From positions 240,353 to 304,352 of the forward strand of contig JAHBVU010000003.1 in NCBI GenBank assembly GCA_019637315.1: a stretch of 64,000 bases of DNA, in the 5' to 3' direction. Positions 41,249-52,523 of this stretch are shown here, piece after piece. Position numbers and translations under genes: made by a program. The notes beneath the pieces were generated by a model. That model had not been told where the DNA came from. It saw nothing but the letters and a program-made list of their open reading frames with translations, and did not search any database. The DNA comes from Gemmatimonadales bacterium (GTDB lineage: Bacteria; Gemmatimonadota; Gemmatimonadetes; Gemmatimonadales; GWC2-71-9). How positions within the stretch are numbered: position 1 is the stretch's first letter; every line of letters starts with the position of its first letter.

Positions 41249-42099
41249 TACGACGCTCCACCGCCAGTGGCCTTACCGCGCTTCCGTCCGCGAACGATCA
41301 ACCGATTCGTGGCATTCTTCCGCCGCCGCGTCTTGACACCTTCGCGCTTACCCCACGGGGAAACCGGCGGACGGCCACCCGAGCTCTTACCCTCACCACC
41401 GCCGAGCGGATGGTCAACCGGGTTCTTCGCGACACCACGCACTTTGCCGCGGCGACCGAGCCAGCGGGTCTTCCCCGCCTTGCCCAGCGAGATCAGCTCG
41501 TGCTCGGCGTTACCGACTTCGCCGATCGTGGCGGTGCAGCGTGACAGCACCATCCGCATCTCGCCCGACTTGAGCCGAAGCGTGACGTACTTGCCTTCCC
41601 GCGCCATCACCTGAGCATACTGACCGGCACTCCGGGCAATCGAACCGCCCTTGCCGACCTTGAGCTCGATGTTGTGTACGTTGGTACCAAGCGGAATCTC
41701 TCCGAGCGGCAAGGCATTGCCTGTCCGCGCGTCGGTGCCCGGGCCGCTCTGAATCCGATCACCCTGCTTGAGACCGGCCGGATGCAGGATGTAACGCTTC
41801 TCACCGTCCGCGTAGACGATCAGCGCAATCCGAGCGCTCCGATTCGGATCGTACTCGATGTGCGCCACCGTGCCCGGAATCCCGTGCTTGTCGCGCTTGA
41901 AATCGATGATCCGATAGTGCTGCCGGTGACCGCCACCGATGGCACGCATCGTGACGTGTCCCTTGTTGTTCCGACCGCCCTTTTTCTTGAGCGGCTCGAG
42001 CAAGGACTTTTCCGGCGTCGAACGCGTGATCTCATCGAAACTCGCGACCGACCGGAACCGGGTGCCCGCTGACGTCGGGCGATATTGCCGAATAGCCAT
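41248..42099 (-). CDS. rplB: 50S ribosomal protein L2
   Basis: 283 residues. The essential C-terminal block [33 protein letters not shown], with the His near the peptidyl-transferase centre, is intact. [28 protein letters not shown] is present in the N-terminal half. Normal length and S10-operon position between rplW and rpsS. Confidence 0.98.
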   Translation of the reverse strand: MAIRQYRPTSAGTRFRSVASFDEITRSTPEKSLLEPLKKKGGRNNKGHVTMRAIGGGHRQHYRIIDFKRDKHGIPGTVAHIEYDPNRSARIALIVYADGEKRYILHPAGLKQGDRIQSGPGTDARTGNALPLGEIPLGTNVHNIELKVGKGGSIARSAGQYAQVMAREGKYVTLRLKSGEMRMVLSRCTATIGEVGNAEHELISLGKAGKTRWLGRRGKVRGVAKNPVDHPLGGGEGKSSGGRPPVSPWGKREGVKTRRRKNATNRLIVRGRKRGKATGGGAS

Positions 42100-42102
42100 C
42101 GT

Positions 42103-42390
42103 TTAGCCCTCGAACACGGCAATCGAGTCGCCGTCTTTCAGGGTGACCAGCGCCTTCTTCCACGCGCCCGTCTTGCCGCGGGTGCGACCACGCACCACCT
42201 CGGCTCGCCGCACCTGCATGGTGCGCACGCTCGTGACGGTCACGCCGAAGAGCTTCTCCAATGCGTTCTTGATGTCCCGCTTGCTCGAAGCCGGGTTCAC
42301 CTGAAACGCATATTCCTTCCGGTTCTGGTACGCCGCGGAACTCTTTTCCGTCACCAGCGGCTTGACCACGATATCATGAAGGGCGGGCAT
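42103..42390 (-). CDS. rplW: 50S ribosomal protein L23
   Basis: 95 residues. DIVVKPLVTEKSSAAYQNRKEYAFQVNPASSKRDIKNALEKLFGVTV is the L23 core; it forms the docking site for trigger factor and SRP at the tunnel exit. The ATG shares a base with the rplD stop. Confidence 0.97.
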   Translation of the reverse strand: MPALHDIVVKPLVTEKSSAAYQNRKEYAFQVNPASSKRDIKNALEKLFGVTVTSVRTMQVRRAEVVRGRTRGKTGAWKKALVTLKDGDSIAVFEG

Positions 42391-43220
42391 TACTCACTCC
42401 CCTTCTTCTTGGGCGCGGCCTTCTTGGCCGGCGCCTTCTTGGTTGCCTTGGGCTTCACAGCCTTGGCCTCGGTCGCCTCCGGAGCCTCAGCCGCCGCCTT
42501 CTTGGGCGCTGCCTTGGCACGCTTGGCCGGAGCCTTCTTGGCCTTGGCCGGTTCCGCAGCGACCTTCGCCGCCTTCGGCGCCAAAGGAGCTACGGTGTCC
42601 TCGATCGGCGCCTCGCCGGTCAAGGCGCCACGCTCGATGACCACCGCGCCCGACCACAGAATGTGGTAGGCCGAGGCATCCGCGTACGGCAGCACTTCGA
42701 TCGACGGCAGGTTGCGACCGCTCAGATAGACGCTCCGTCGCACCCCGTTGGTGAGCAAGAGTACCTTCTGTCCGGCAAAGCCGAGCGCCTCGACCAGGCC
42801 GGCCAGCTGCGCCGTCTTGGGTCCGGCAAAATCGAGCGCCTCGATCACAGCCAGCGCGCCCTCACGCGCCCGCGCATTGAGCGCCGAGCGACGAGCCAGC
42901 TGCTTGACCTTCTTCGGAATGCCCTGGGTGTAGTCGCGGGGGTGCGGTCCATGCGCCACGCCACCGCCAGGCCAATGCGGCGCCCGGGTGGTACCCTGGC
43001 GCGCCCGACCGGTTCCCTTCTGCTTCCACGGCTTCTGGTTGCCACCCGTGACCCAACGGCGGGTTTTGGTCGAATGGGTACCCTGACGCTGATTGGCCAG
43101 GTACACCTTCACCGCCTGATGGAGCACCGGCTCATTCACCGTGCCATCGAAGACATCGTCCGGCAGAGCGTGACTGCCGCTCTTCTTGCCGTTAGCCGCA
43201 AACAGCGGAGCTTCAATCAT
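42390..43220 (-). CDS. rplD: 50S ribosomal protein L4 with Lys/Ala-rich C-terminal tail
   Basis: 276 residues, about 65-70 longer than usual. The normal core ends near residue 205 ([13 protein letters not shown]). It includes the tunnel loop [33 protein letters not shown]. The tail (about 210-276) is built almost only from Lys, Ala, Pro and Glu, like histone H1 or AlgP-type repeats. L4 can repress the S10 operon in E. coli. The start overlaps the end of rplC by 8 bases. Confidence 0.96.
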   Translation of the reverse strand: MIEAPLFAANGKKSGSHALPDDVFDGTVNEPVLHQAVKVYLANQRQGTHSTKTRRWVTGGNQKPWKQKGTGRARQGTTRAPHWPGGGVAHGPHPRDYTQGIPKKVKQLARRSALNARAREGALAVIEALDFAGPKTAQLAGLVEALGFAGQKVLLLTNGVRRSVYLSGRNLPSIEVLPYADASAYHILWSGAVVIERGALTGEAPIEDTVAPLAPKAAKVAAEPAKAKKAPAKRAKAAPKKAAAEAPEATEAKAVKPKATKKAPAKKAAPKKKGSE

Positions 43221-43836
43221 GGCGACTCTTACCTCCCTGCTTCGCCACCGTCACGATGCCGTTCTTGGCACCCGGGATTGCGCCGCGGACGAACAACAGA
43301 TTCCGCTCCGCATCGACCCGCACCACCTTGAGCCCGAGCTCGGTGTGCCGACGATCGCCCATGTGGCCAGGCATCCGCTTGCCCTTGATGACCCGCGACG
43401 GATCCGTACCGGCGCCGATCGAGCCCGGCTTCCGATGCCGCGTGTTACCGTGTGAGGCAGGCCCACCACCGGCACCGTAGCGGTGCACCAGACCCTGGAA
43501 GCCACGGCCCTTCGAACGGCCCGTGATCTTGACCAGTTCACCGGCCGCAAAGATGTCGACCGTCACCGTGTCGCCGAGTTTCGGGGCATCGCCGTTGACC
43601 GCGAAGGTGCGCACCACACTCGGTGCTCCCTCGACGCCGGCCGCCTTGGCATGCCCGACTTCGGCTTTGCTGGCACGCTGTGCACGCTTCTGACCGTAGC
43701 CGAGCTGCACGCCGTCCTCACGCACCTGGAGCACCCGGCAGGGACCGACTTCGATCACCGTGACCGGTACCGATGAGCCGTCGTCCACGAACACGCGGGT
43801 CATCCCGATTTTCCGTCCAATCAATCCAGCCGTCAT
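43213..43836 (-). CDS. rplC: 50S ribosomal protein L3
   Basis: 207 residues. MTAGLIGRKIGMTRVF, GRSKGRGFQGLVHRYGAGGGPASHGNTRHRKPGSIG and KGKRMPGHMGDRRHT are the conserved blocks, including the extended loop towards the peptidyl-transferase centre. It is two bases after rpsJ and overlaps rplD by 8 bases. Confidence 0.98.
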   Translation of the reverse strand: MTAGLIGRKIGMTRVFVDDGSSVPVTVIEVGPCRVLQVREDGVQLGYGQKRAQRASKAEVGHAKAAGVEGAPSVVRTFAVNGDAPKLGDTVTVDIFAAGELVKITGRSKGRGFQGLVHRYGAGGGPASHGNTRHRKPGSIGAGTDPSRVIKGKRMPGHMGDRRHTELGLKVVRVDAERNLLFVRGAIPGAKNGIVTVAKQGGKSRHD

Positions 43837-43838
43837 CG

Positions 43839-44147
43839 CTACTCAACCTTGATTTCAACGTCGACGCCCGCCGGAAGGTCGAGCTTCGTCAACGCATCCA
43901 TCGTCTGAGGACGAGAGTCGTTGATGTCCAAGAGCCGCTTGTGGGTCCGGAGCTCGAACTGCTCCCGACTCTTCTTGTCCACGTGCGGGCTCCGCAGCAC
44001 CGTCCACCGCTCGATCTTGCTCGGCAGCGGAATCGGCCCCGAAACCTGCGCACCAGTCTTTTCGACAGACCGCACGATATCCGCCGCGGCCTGGTCGAGC
44101 ACCGCGTGATCGAACGCCTTGAGGCGAATGCGGATCTTGCTAGCCAT
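43839..44147 (-). CDS. rpsJ: 30S ribosomal protein S10
   Basis: 102 residues. [72 protein letters not shown] (in pieces) is a standard S10. It doubles as NusE in antitermination. It lies 12 bases after tuf, so the S10 operon here appears fused to the str operon. Confidence 0.98.
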   Translation of the reverse strand: MASKIRIRLKAFDHAVLDQAAADIVRSVEKTGAQVSGPIPLPSKIERWTVLRSPHVDKKSREQFELRTHKRLLDINDSRPQTMDALTKLDLPAGVDVEIKVE

Positions 44148-44159
44148 ACCTTCTCCTGA

Positions 44160-45359
<1,200 letters not shown>

Positions 45360-45395
45360 TGTGCTGTCGTCCTAATAACAAGTGGTTCGAGATAC

Positions 45396-47492
45396 TTATT
45401 TCTTGGTCTTGGCTACGATTTGCTCTTCGACCGCCTTCGGCACCTGCTCGTAGTGGTCGAACTGCATCGAGTACACCGCCCGGCCCTGACTCATGCTGCG
45501 CAGGTTGGTCGAGTACCCGAACATCTCTGAAAGCGGTACCTCCGAGGCGACCACCTGGTTCTCGCCTCGCTGCGTCATGCCACCGACTTTACCGCGCCGG
45601 CTCGACAGGTCGCCGATGACGTCACCCAGGTAATCGCCCGGCGTGACGACTTCGACTTCCATGATCGGCTCGAGGATGATCGGACCAGCCTGCTTACAGG
45701 CCTCCTTGAACGCCATCGAGCCCGCGATCTTGAACGCCATTTCCGAGCTGTCGACGTCGTGGTAGCTGCCGAAAACCAGCGCCACCTTGACGTCCACCAC
45801 CGGATACCCGGCCAGCACGCCGTTCTCGAGCGCCTCGCGGATACCCGCCTCGACCGGCTTGATGAACTCACGCGGGATCACACCACCCACGATCTTGTCC
45901 TCGAAATGGAAGCCGGTGCCCGCCTCGGCCGGCTCGAGGTCGATGACCACGTGGCCATACTGACCCTTACCGCCCGACTGCCGCACGAACTTGCCTTCGA
46001 CCTGCGTGACCTTTTTGCGAATGGTCTCGCGAAAGGCTACCTGCGGACGGCCGACATTCGCTTCAACCTTGAACTCCCGCTTCATCCGGTCGACCAGGAT
46101 TTCCAGATGGAGCTCGCCCATTCCGGCGATGATCGTCTGACCCGTCTCGGCGTCGCTGCGCACCTTGAAGGTCGGGTCTTCCTCGGCCAGCTTGTTGAGC
46201 GCAATGCCCATCTTGTCCTGGTCGGCCTTGGTCTTGGGCTCGATCGCGACGTCGATGACGGGATTCGGGAACTTCATCGCCTCGAGAATGACCGGCTTGT
46301 CCTCGTCGGACAGCGTGTCGCCCGTGCGCGTATCCTTGAGACCGATGGCCGCCGCGATATCGCCGGCCAGCACCTCTTCGATCTCTTCCCGCTTGTTGGC
46401 ATGCATCTGCAGCAAGCGACCGATCCGCTCGCGCTTGTCCTTGGTGCTGTTATAGACGTAGCTGCCCGACTTGATCGATCCCGAGTAGACCCGGAAATAG
46501 GTCAGGCGACCGACGTACGGATCGGTCATGATCTTGAACGCCAGCGCCGAGAAGGACTCGTCGTCCGACGCGATCCGCTCGACCTGGGTGTCGTCATGCA
46601 ACGGCAGGTGACCCTTGATCGGCGGAATGTCCGACGGCGCCGGCAGGAAGTCGATCACCGAATCGAGCAGCGCCTGGACACCCTTGTTCTTGAAGGACGC
46701 GCCACACAGCACCGGGACGATCCAACCGTTGATCGTGGCGCGGCGAATCGCACCCATGATCTCTTCCAGTGTGGGCTCGACACCATCGAGGTACTTCTCG
46801 AGCAACTCCTCCTCATGCTCGACCGCCGCCTCGATCAGCTCATGGCGATACTTGGCAACCTGCTCCTGAAATGCCTCGGGAATCGGCATCTCGGTGAAGG
46901 TCTTGCCCATGGTCTCGTCATTGAAGACGATCTCGACCTGGCGCAGCAGATCGATGTGCCCGGTGAAGGTCTCACCAGAACCGACCGGCAGCTGCAGGGG
47001 AAATGCCTTCCGCGTCAGCCGATCGCGAATCATCTGCAGACAGCGATCGAAGTTGGCACCGACCCGGTCCATCTTGTTCGAAAAGATGATCCGCGGAACG
47101 CCATAGCGATCCGCCTGACGCCAGACCGTCTCGGTCTGCGGCTCAACACCCGCCACCGAATCCAGCAACGTCACCGCACCGTCGAGCACGCGCAGCGAGC
47201 GCTCGACCTCGGCCGTGAAGTCCACGTGGCCGGGGGTGTCGATGATGTTGATCCGGTACTCTTCACCGTTGCGAGTCCAGAAGCAGGTCGTCGCAGCAGA
47301 GGTAATCGTGATACCCCGCTCCTGCTCCTGCTCCATCCAGTCCATGGTGGCCGCGCCGTCATGGACCTCACCGATCTTGTGACTCTTGCCGGTGTAGTAG
47401 AGGATGCGCTCGGTCGTCGTCGTCTTGCCGGCATCGATGTGCGCCATGATGCCGATGTTGCGATAGCGACTGAGCGGTGTGGTACGAGCCAT
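45396..47492 (-). CDS. fusA: Elongation factor G
   Basis: A 698-residue translocase GTPase. It has G1 AHIDAGKTT, switch I with [13 protein letters not shown]3 DTPGHVDF and G4 SNKMDR, then domains II-V with the domain IV loop [16 protein letters not shown]. The length is standard. The ATG has AAGGA upstream. It is preceded by a 240-base gap after rpsG, GC-rich with small hairpins (for example 47551-47565) and no other gene. Confidence 0.98.
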   Translation of the reverse strand: MARTTPLSRYRNIGIMAHIDAGKTTTTERILYYTGKSHKIGEVHDGAATMDWMEQEQERGITITSAATTCFWTRNGEEYRINIIDTPGHVDFTAEVERSLRVLDGAVTLLDSVAGVEPQTETVWRQADRYGVPRIIFSNKMDRVGANFDRCLQMIRDRLTRKAFPLQLPVGSGETFTGHIDLLRQVEIVFNDETMGKTFTEMPIPEAFQEQVAKYRHELIEAAVEHEEELLEKYLDGVEPTLEEIMGAIRRATINGWIVPVLCGASFKNKGVQALLDSVIDFLPAPSDIPPIKGHLPLHDDTQVERIASDDESFSALAFKIMTDPYVGRLTYFRVYSGSIKSGSYVYNSTKDKRERIGRLLQMHANKREEIEEVLAGDIAAAIGLKDTRTGDTLSDEDKPVILEAMKFPNPVIDVAIEPKTKADQDKMGIALNKLAEEDPTFKVRSDAETGQTIIAGMGELHLEILVDRMKREFKVEANVGRPQVAFRETIRKKVTQVEGKFVRQSGGKGQYGHVVIDLEPAEAGTGFHFEDKIVGGVIPREFIKPVEAGIREALENGVLAGYPVVDVKVALVFGSYHDVDSSEMAFKIAGSMAFKEACKQAGPIILEPIMEVEVVTPGDYLGDVIGDLSSRRGKVGGMTQRGENQVVASEVPLSEMFGYSTNLRSMSQGRAVYSMQFDHYEQVPKAVEEQIVAKTKK

Positions 47493-47732
47493 GTGAATCG
47501 ATCCTTAGCCTTCCAAACGTATCCGTCAATACAAAAGCGGGGCGACCAGCCGGGACCCTGTCCCGCGGTATCGCTCCGCACGACCTCCTCGGCACTGACG
47601 CGGACCGTCGCCCTACGCGACTGCAGTCCGACTCCGACAGGAGGGGGCGCCTGTGAGGCAACCCTCGGCTTTTTCTCCGGCCCGGAGGTGGCGGGGGAAA
47701 CCTCCCCTACCGTCACGCGGGCCTGATACTAC

Positions 47733-48203
47733 CTACCAGCGATAGTGTGCAAACGCACGATTGGCCTCGGCCATCTTGTGCGTGTCTTCCTTCTTCTTGA
47801 TCGTGTTGCCCTCGCCCTTCGATGCGAGAATCAACTCAGCCGCCAGCCGCTCCGACATCGTCTTCTCGGTGCGCGCCCGCGAGTACTGAATGATCCAACG
47901 CATTGCCAGCGCGGTCCGCCGCTCAGGACGAACCTCGACCGGAACCTGCAGCGATGCACCGCCAACTCGGCGGCTCTTGACCTCGACGGCCGGCTTCGCG
48001 TTGGCCACGGCCTGCTTGAAGACGGTCACACCGGGCTGCCCGGTCCGCTCTTCAATCAGGTCCATCGCGCCATAAAACACCCGCTCGGCCAAGCTCTTTT
48101 TGCCCTCATACATGATGGCATTGAGGAACTTGGAAACCGTCTGGCTGTCATACCGCGGATCGGGCGGCAACGGCCGCCGGATTGCCTTGTTACGCCGACT
48201 CAC
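47733..48203 (-). CDS. rpsG: 30S ribosomal protein S7
   Basis: 156 residues starting at GTG 48203, which overlaps the rpsL stop (GTGA). [55 protein letters not shown] (in pieces) and the C-terminal [20 protein letters not shown] are typical. It nucleates the 30S head and often represses the str operon. Confidence 0.98.
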   Translation of the reverse strand: MSRRNKAIRRPLPPDPRYDSQTVSKFLNAIMYEGKKSLAERVFYGAMDLIEERTGQPGVTVFKQAVANAKPAVEVKSRRVGGASLQVPVEVRPERRTALAMRWIIQYSRARTEKTMSERLAAELILASKGEGNTIKKKEDTHKMAEANRAFAHYRW

Positions 48204-48598
48204 TTCTTACCTCCGGCCGGTGCGCCAGCCTTGGGCGCCTTCGCTCCATACTTCGACCGGCTCTGCTTCCGGCCGTTGACCCCAGCGGCGTCGAGTGTAC
48301 CCCGAACGATGTGGTACCGAACGCCCGGCAAGTCTTTGACGCGACCACCGCGAATCAGAACGATCGAATGCTCCTGCAGGTTGTGCCCTTCGCCGGGGAT
48401 GTAGGCAATCACCTCAAACCCGTTGGACAACCGAACTTTGGCCACCTTCCGAAGCGCCGAGTTCGGCTTCTTCGGGGTAACCGTGTATACGCGCGTGCAG
48501 ACGCCCCGCCGGAACGGGTTCTGCTTGAGCGCAGGAGACTTGTCTTTGTATACGGGCGCCTTCCGAGGGCGCCGCACCAACTGATTGATCGTCGGCAT
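48200..48598 (-). CDS. rpsL: 30S ribosomal protein S12
   Basis: 132 residues. ATG 48598 gives the family start [24 protein letters not shown]; the two preceding TTG codons are open but unlikely. The decoding-site loops [18 protein letters not shown] and [29 protein letters not shown] carry the Lys residues altered in streptomycin resistance; both are wild type (KKPNSA, GGRVKD). First gene of the supercluster. Confidence 0.97.
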   Translation of the reverse strand: MPTINQLVRRPRKAPVYKDKSPALKQNPFRRGVCTRVYTVTPKKPNSALRKVAKVRLSNGFEVIAYIPGEGHNLQEHSIVLIRGGRVKDLPGVRYHIVRGTLDAAGVNGRKQSRSKYGAKAPKAGAPAGGKK

Positions 48599-48637
48599 CA
48601 ACAAACTTCCTATAAGGCCCGAGATTCGGAGCCCCAG

Positions 48638-48666
48638 AAGCTACCCCGGCGGCACCCCTTGGTCAA
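48638..48666 (-). promoter_or_regulatory. Promoter of the str-S10-spc supercluster
   Basis: On the minus strand TTGACC (48666-48661) and TAGCTT (48643-48638) are 17 bases apart, about 40 bases upstream of rpsL. It is the only good promoter pattern ahead of the ribosomal genes. Confidence 0.55.
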
Positions 48667-48762
48667 GCCTACCCGGTTCGCCGGGCCGGACCGGACCAGC
48701 CACCTGAACGACGGTCGGCGGCCGACCACCCCCACCCCCGGTCCGGGCGCCTCACCTTTCTG

Positions 48763-48768
48763 TATATT
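48763..48768 (+). promoter_or_regulatory. -10 box of the CocE/S15 hydrolase gene
   Basis: TATATT stands out in a GC-rich region 36 bases before ATG 48805. No good -35 is present at 17 bases. GGAG precedes the ATG by 8 bases. Confidence 0.35.
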
Positions 48769-48804
48769 GTCGCCAGCCCCCGACCATCTCACGGAGCACC
48801 TGGT

Positions 48805-51102
48805 ATGCGTCCTTGCCTGCCTGTTCTCGGCCTGTTCCTCCTGCTGATCGGAACCGCAGAGTCTGCGGCTTCCCAAGAGCCCCGGACCTTCGATGTCTAC
48901 ACCAAGGGGATTCACGCGGCCGAGCTGGTCATCGGCAGGGCAGAGTACCGAATCCGGAAGCGAAACCCGGAAACCGGGGCCTGGTCCTCACCCACGGTGC
49001 GGCCCGCATTTCCGGTGGCAACCGACACGGCGTTCATGCTGCCGGGCCGGATCCGGCTCCTCGCGCTGCAGCTCCCCCAGCTGGAGCGGATCCCCTGGGA
49101 GCTCTTGCCCGCGGCCGCCTGGCCCGACGCCGTCACGCTGTACGACCGGCAGGAACGGCGGGAGGTCGTGGTCGGCGGGCGCACCGTCCAGACCACCCGC
49201 TGGACCCATCGCGACGGCAGCCTGCCGGTCGATCTGATCATCGACCAGGCCGGCACGCTGGTCGCAGGAATCGACCTCAGAGCCGACGTGGTCCTGGTCC
49301 GGAGGGGCTACGAGGCACTCACCACCGTGCCGCGATGGCAAGAGGCAAACATCTCCCCGGCACGCTACGGCTATCACCTTGCCGAGCGCGTCATGGTACC
49401 GATGAGCGACGGCACCCGACTGGCGACTCTCGTCTACCTGCCTCGGGAGGGCAAGGGCCCCTACCCTACCATTTTCGTTCGGACCCCCTACGGCATCAGC
49501 AATCTGATCCTCGAGTACTGGCACTACGTCGCGCGCGGCTACGCCGTGGTGCTTCAAGCCGTCCGCGGCACGATCTACTGGGATGCCGCGAATCGCTCCG
49601 AAGGGGTCTGGGATCCGATGATCAACGAACCGGCCGACGGCAAGACAAGCCTCGAGTGGCTGGTCCGTCAGCCCTGGTCCGATGGTCAGGTCTGCATGCA
49701 GGGCGGCTCGTACGTCGGGTACACCCAGTGGGCCGTCTCGATGGCCAACAACCCGGCCCTCAAGTGTCTGATTCCAGAGAGCTCGATGGGCACCGCCTTC
49801 AGCGACCAACCCTATTGGGGCGGAACCATCGTCGAAGGCATTGCCTACTACGTCCTCTTCATGCTCGACAAGCCCATTCTCCCCGGTCGGAGCTGGAACG
49901 AGATTCTCCACCATCGGCCGCTGATCGACCTGGACCGCTACGCGACCGGCAGCGACATACCGCAATGGAAGCGGCTGCTCACGCACCAGTCCAACGATGC
50001 CTACTGGGCCCGACAGAACTGGTACCGGTCGACCGAGCCGCGCCGCTTCTCCGCGCTCCAGATCAGCGGGTGGTTCGATGACGACTTCCCGGGCACCGAA
50101 GCGAACTGGGCCATGATGACACGGTACGGCCAGGGACCGCAGCGCCTCGTCATCGGCCCCTGGAAGCACAGCTACAACGCCGACCGGAGGCTCAACAGCT
50201 ACAGCTTCGGCCCGACCGCCGTTCGCGAGGACATCTGGCTGCTCAAGCAGCAATGGTACGATCGTTTCCTGCGCAACAAGGCGCCCTCAGCACCGGCGCC
50301 CACCGTCGACTACTTCGTGCTGGGCAGCAACCAGTGGCGCCAGGCCAGCGCCTGGCCGCCCGCCGAAGCCGCAGCGACGCCATGGTATCTCGAAAGCGAC
50401 GGCCAGGCGGCCCGACTGCGCAGCCGGGGCCACCTCGTGCCGGAGGCCCCGGTGACAGCCGGCACGCCCGACCGCTATCGCTACGACCCGGCCAACCCGC
50501 CGGCGAACTGGTATGACTTCGATCAGATGCAGCGGTGGGAGGACGTCCAGAGTTTCCCGTATGACGTCAAGGACATCGAGTCGCGCCCCGATGTCGTGAC
50601 CTACACCTCAGCGCCGCTGGAGGAGGACCTGACGATTGCCGGAAACGTGATGATGGTGCTGCACGCCTCGACCGACGTACGCGACACCGACTGGTGGATT
50701 CACCTCGCTGATGTCGACACCAGCGGCCGATCCAACCGCATCTCGCTCGGTGTGCTGAGGGCACGGTTCCGTGACCTCGAGGACCCGGTCAATCGGGCGC
50801 TGGGCAAGAACTATGAGTCTGAGCGGCCGCTGTCGGGCGACCCCGGCGAGGTTGTCGAATACCGGATCGCGTTGCGGTCGATTGCCAACACCTTCAAGAA
50901 GGGCCACCGGATCCGGATTGCCGTGATGAACGCCATGAACAACTACTCGTTCCCGAACTCCAACACCGGCGCCGACGAAGCCCGCGTGACGGAAACGATC
51001 CCGGGACAGATGGCCATCCATCACGGCGGCCCGCATCCGAGCCGGATCATCCTGCCGGTGCTACCCCGCCAGGCCGGCCTCAGGCCGGCACCAACCCCGT
51101 AG
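48805..51102 (+). CDS. CocE/NonD-family (peptidase S15) secreted hydrolase
   Basis: A 765-residue exported alpha/beta hydrolase. It has a Sec signal peptide (MRPCLPVLGLFLLLIGTAESAAS). Residues ~25-185 form an extra N-terminal domain not found in minimal CocE. Next is the S15 domain with RVMVPMSDGTRLATLVYLP, RTPYG, and the nucleophile Ser302 in GGSYVGYTQW. A C-terminal jelly-roll domain follows (about 560-750: TYTSAPLEEDLTIAGNVMMVLHASTDVRDTDWWIHL). Family members cleave X-Pro dipeptides, cocaine-type esters or glutaryl groups; the substrate here is unknown. Its 3' end overlaps the convergent aminotransferase by 23 bases. Confidence 0.9.
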   Translation: MRPCLPVLGLFLLLIGTAESAASQEPRTFDVYTKGIHAAELVIGRAEYRIRKRNPETGAWSSPTVRPAFPVATDTAFMLPGRIRLLALQLPQLERIPWELLPAAAWPDAVTLYDRQERREVVVGGRTVQTTRWTHRDGSLPVDLIIDQAGTLVAGIDLRADVVLVRRGYEALTTVPRWQEANISPARYGYHLAERVMVPMSDGTRLATLVYLPREGKGPYPTIFVRTPYGISNLILEYWHYVARGYAVVLQAVRGTIYWDAANRSEGVWDPMINEPADGKTSLEWLVRQPWSDGQVCMQGGSYVGYTQWAVSMANNPALKCLIPESSMGTAFSDQPYWGGTIVEGIAYYVLFMLDKPILPGRSWNEILHHRPLIDLDRYATGSDIPQWKRLLTHQSNDAYWARQNWYRSTEPRRFSALQISGWFDDDFPGTEANWAMMTRYGQGPQRLVIGPWKHSYNADRRLNSYSFGPTAVREDIWLLKQQWYDRFLRNKAPSAPAPTVDYFVLGSNQWRQASAWPPAEAAATPWYLESDGQAARLRSRGHLVPEAPVTAGTPDRYRYDPANPPANWYDFDQMQRWEDVQSFPYDVKDIESRPDVVTYTSAPLEEDLTIAGNVMMVLHASTDVRDTDWWIHLADVDTSGRSNRISLGVLRARFRDLEDPVNRALGKNYESERPLSGDPGEVVEYRIALRSIANTFKKGHRIRIAVMNAMNNYSFPNSNTGADEARVTETIPGQMAIHHGGPHPSRIILPVLPRQAGLRPAPTP

Positions 51103-52429
51103 CAGTGAGCGCGCCATCCTCGAGCATGGCAGTCAGAGCCGCGCGAAACGCCGCGACCGTCTGCGCCACGTCCTCAGCCTGGTGCGCAGCAGAGAACATC
51201 AGCGCCTCGCCCCGGAGACTGGCCACTCCGCGAGTCAGCAGTTCCAGATCCAAGCGGCGATAGACCGGAGCGCGAAGCGGATCCACCAGTCGGGTCCAGT
51301 CTCGTGTCGGCGCTTCGGCATCGTCTGCGTCGGCGTCGGCATCCACCGGCCCGAGATAGATGTGACAGATGCTGCGCCCATAGACCCTGCCGCTGACCCC
51401 GAGGTCACGAAGGGCCGCGTTGGCGCCGCGCCTCAACTCGGCCGCGGTCTCCGCCGCATGACGTTGCGGCGCACCGTCCCGGTAAAGCCTGCAGGCCGCG
51501 ATGCCAGCTGCGCAGCTCAATGGAAAAGCGTTCCAGGTGCCGCCCCGGGCAATCAGTCGCTCGGCGCCGATCGACGGGTCGAGCGGTGCAAACAGATCGG
51601 CCCGACCGACGAGCACACCACAGGGCATCCCCGCGCCAACGGCTTTGCCGAGGGTCGTGAGGTCAGGTCGAACCCCGACCACTGCCTGCCACCCCCCCGG
51701 CGCGTCTCGAAACCCGGTCACGACCTCGTCGAGGATGAAGACCGTCCCGTGACGCCGCGCCAGCTCGGCCAGCGCACGATAAAACGCCGGCGCAACCGGA
51801 ATCCGGCCCGACAGATGCGCCCCGCCGCCTTCGATCATGACCGCCGCGTACTCTCCCGATACCAGTTCACGCTCGACCGCGTCGAGGTCACCCGGTGGCA
51901 GGACGGTGATGGCCTCGTTGACGGCGCCCGGAGCACCCGGGGCAGTCAGCTCGTCGGCCCAACCATGAAAGTGGCGGGTGAAGCGGAGAATGCGCCGCCG
52001 GCCGGTTGCTGCGCGGGCCAGCCGGAACGCGAGCAGGTTCGCTTCCTGCCCCGACGCGAAGTACTCGACCCGCTCCGCACTCGGCATCAGTTCGCGAATC
52101 AGCTCGGCCCATTCGATCTCGAGCGCGTGATTGTCGCCGAAATGAATCCCGAGGAGCGCCTGTTCGCAGACAGCCTTGACCACGGCGGGATGGCCATGCC
52201 CCAGCATCAGCGCGCCATGGCCCATCACGTAGTCGATGTATTCGTGGCCGTCCACATCCCATTTGCGGGCGCCTTCGGCCCGGACCATGTACGGGCCAAA
52301 CGGGGCGCGTGCGCGGGTGAAGTGCGTGGCGCCACGGGCGGCGAAATACTCGAGGCCGCGAGCGTGCAGCGCCTCCGACGTTGCGTGGCTGGCGCGATAC
52401 TCGCGTTCCAGCGCCTCCGATTCGCTCAT
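51080..52429 (-). CDS. Class III aminotransferase, glutamate-1-semialdehyde aminomutase-like
   Basis: A 449-residue PLP enzyme. The Schiff-base Lys is K262 (TTLGKAVGAGMPCG), and the PLP-contacting DEVVTGFR is at 234-241. The usual phosphate-binding SGTEA is SGQEA here. The N-terminus RAPFGPYMVRAEGARKWDVDGHEYIDY resembles the GSAM group, but true HemL usually lies with haem genes and has SGTEA. I therefore leave the symbol blank: HemL or a specialised amino-acid aminotransferase are both possible. ATG 52429 fits the family start. It lies 94 bases downstream of the beta-lactamase-like gene. Confidence 0.85.
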   Translation of the reverse strand: MSESEALEREYRASHATSEALHARGLEYFAARGATHFTRARAPFGPYMVRAEGARKWDVDGHEYIDYVMGHGALMLGHGHPAVVKAVCEQALLGIHFGDNHALEIEWAELIRELMPSAERVEYFASGQEANLLAFRLARAATGRRRILRFTRHFHGWADELTAPGAPGAVNEAITVLPPGDLDAVERELVSGEYAAVMIEGGGAHLSGRIPVAPAFYRALAELARRHGTVFILDEVVTGFRDAPGGWQAVVGVRPDLTTLGKAVGAGMPCGVLVGRADLFAPLDPSIGAERLIARGGTWNAFPLSCAAGIAACRLYRDGAPQRHAAETAAELRRGANAALRDLGVSGRVYGRSICHIYLGPVDADADADDAEAPTRDWTRLVDPLRAPVYRRLDLELLTRGVASLRGEALMFSAAHQAEDVAQTVAAFRAALTAMLEDGALTATGLVPA

Positions 52430-52523
52430 CGATAACCTCGTGGTTGGACTCGGGGATGATAGCGTGTCAAAGCACCGGCGGCCACCATGTCGCCGACGTG
52501 ACGACCTCGCTCCCGGGGCAAGC

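Noticed and set aside
45759..47726. 655-residue open frame antisense to fusA
   Set aside because: Shadow of a highly biased gene; composition is Arg/Asp/Leu-rich without domains.
47493..47732. Possible small gene between rpsG and fusA
   Set aside because: No frame has both a ribosome site and coding-like composition; only small hairpins are seen.
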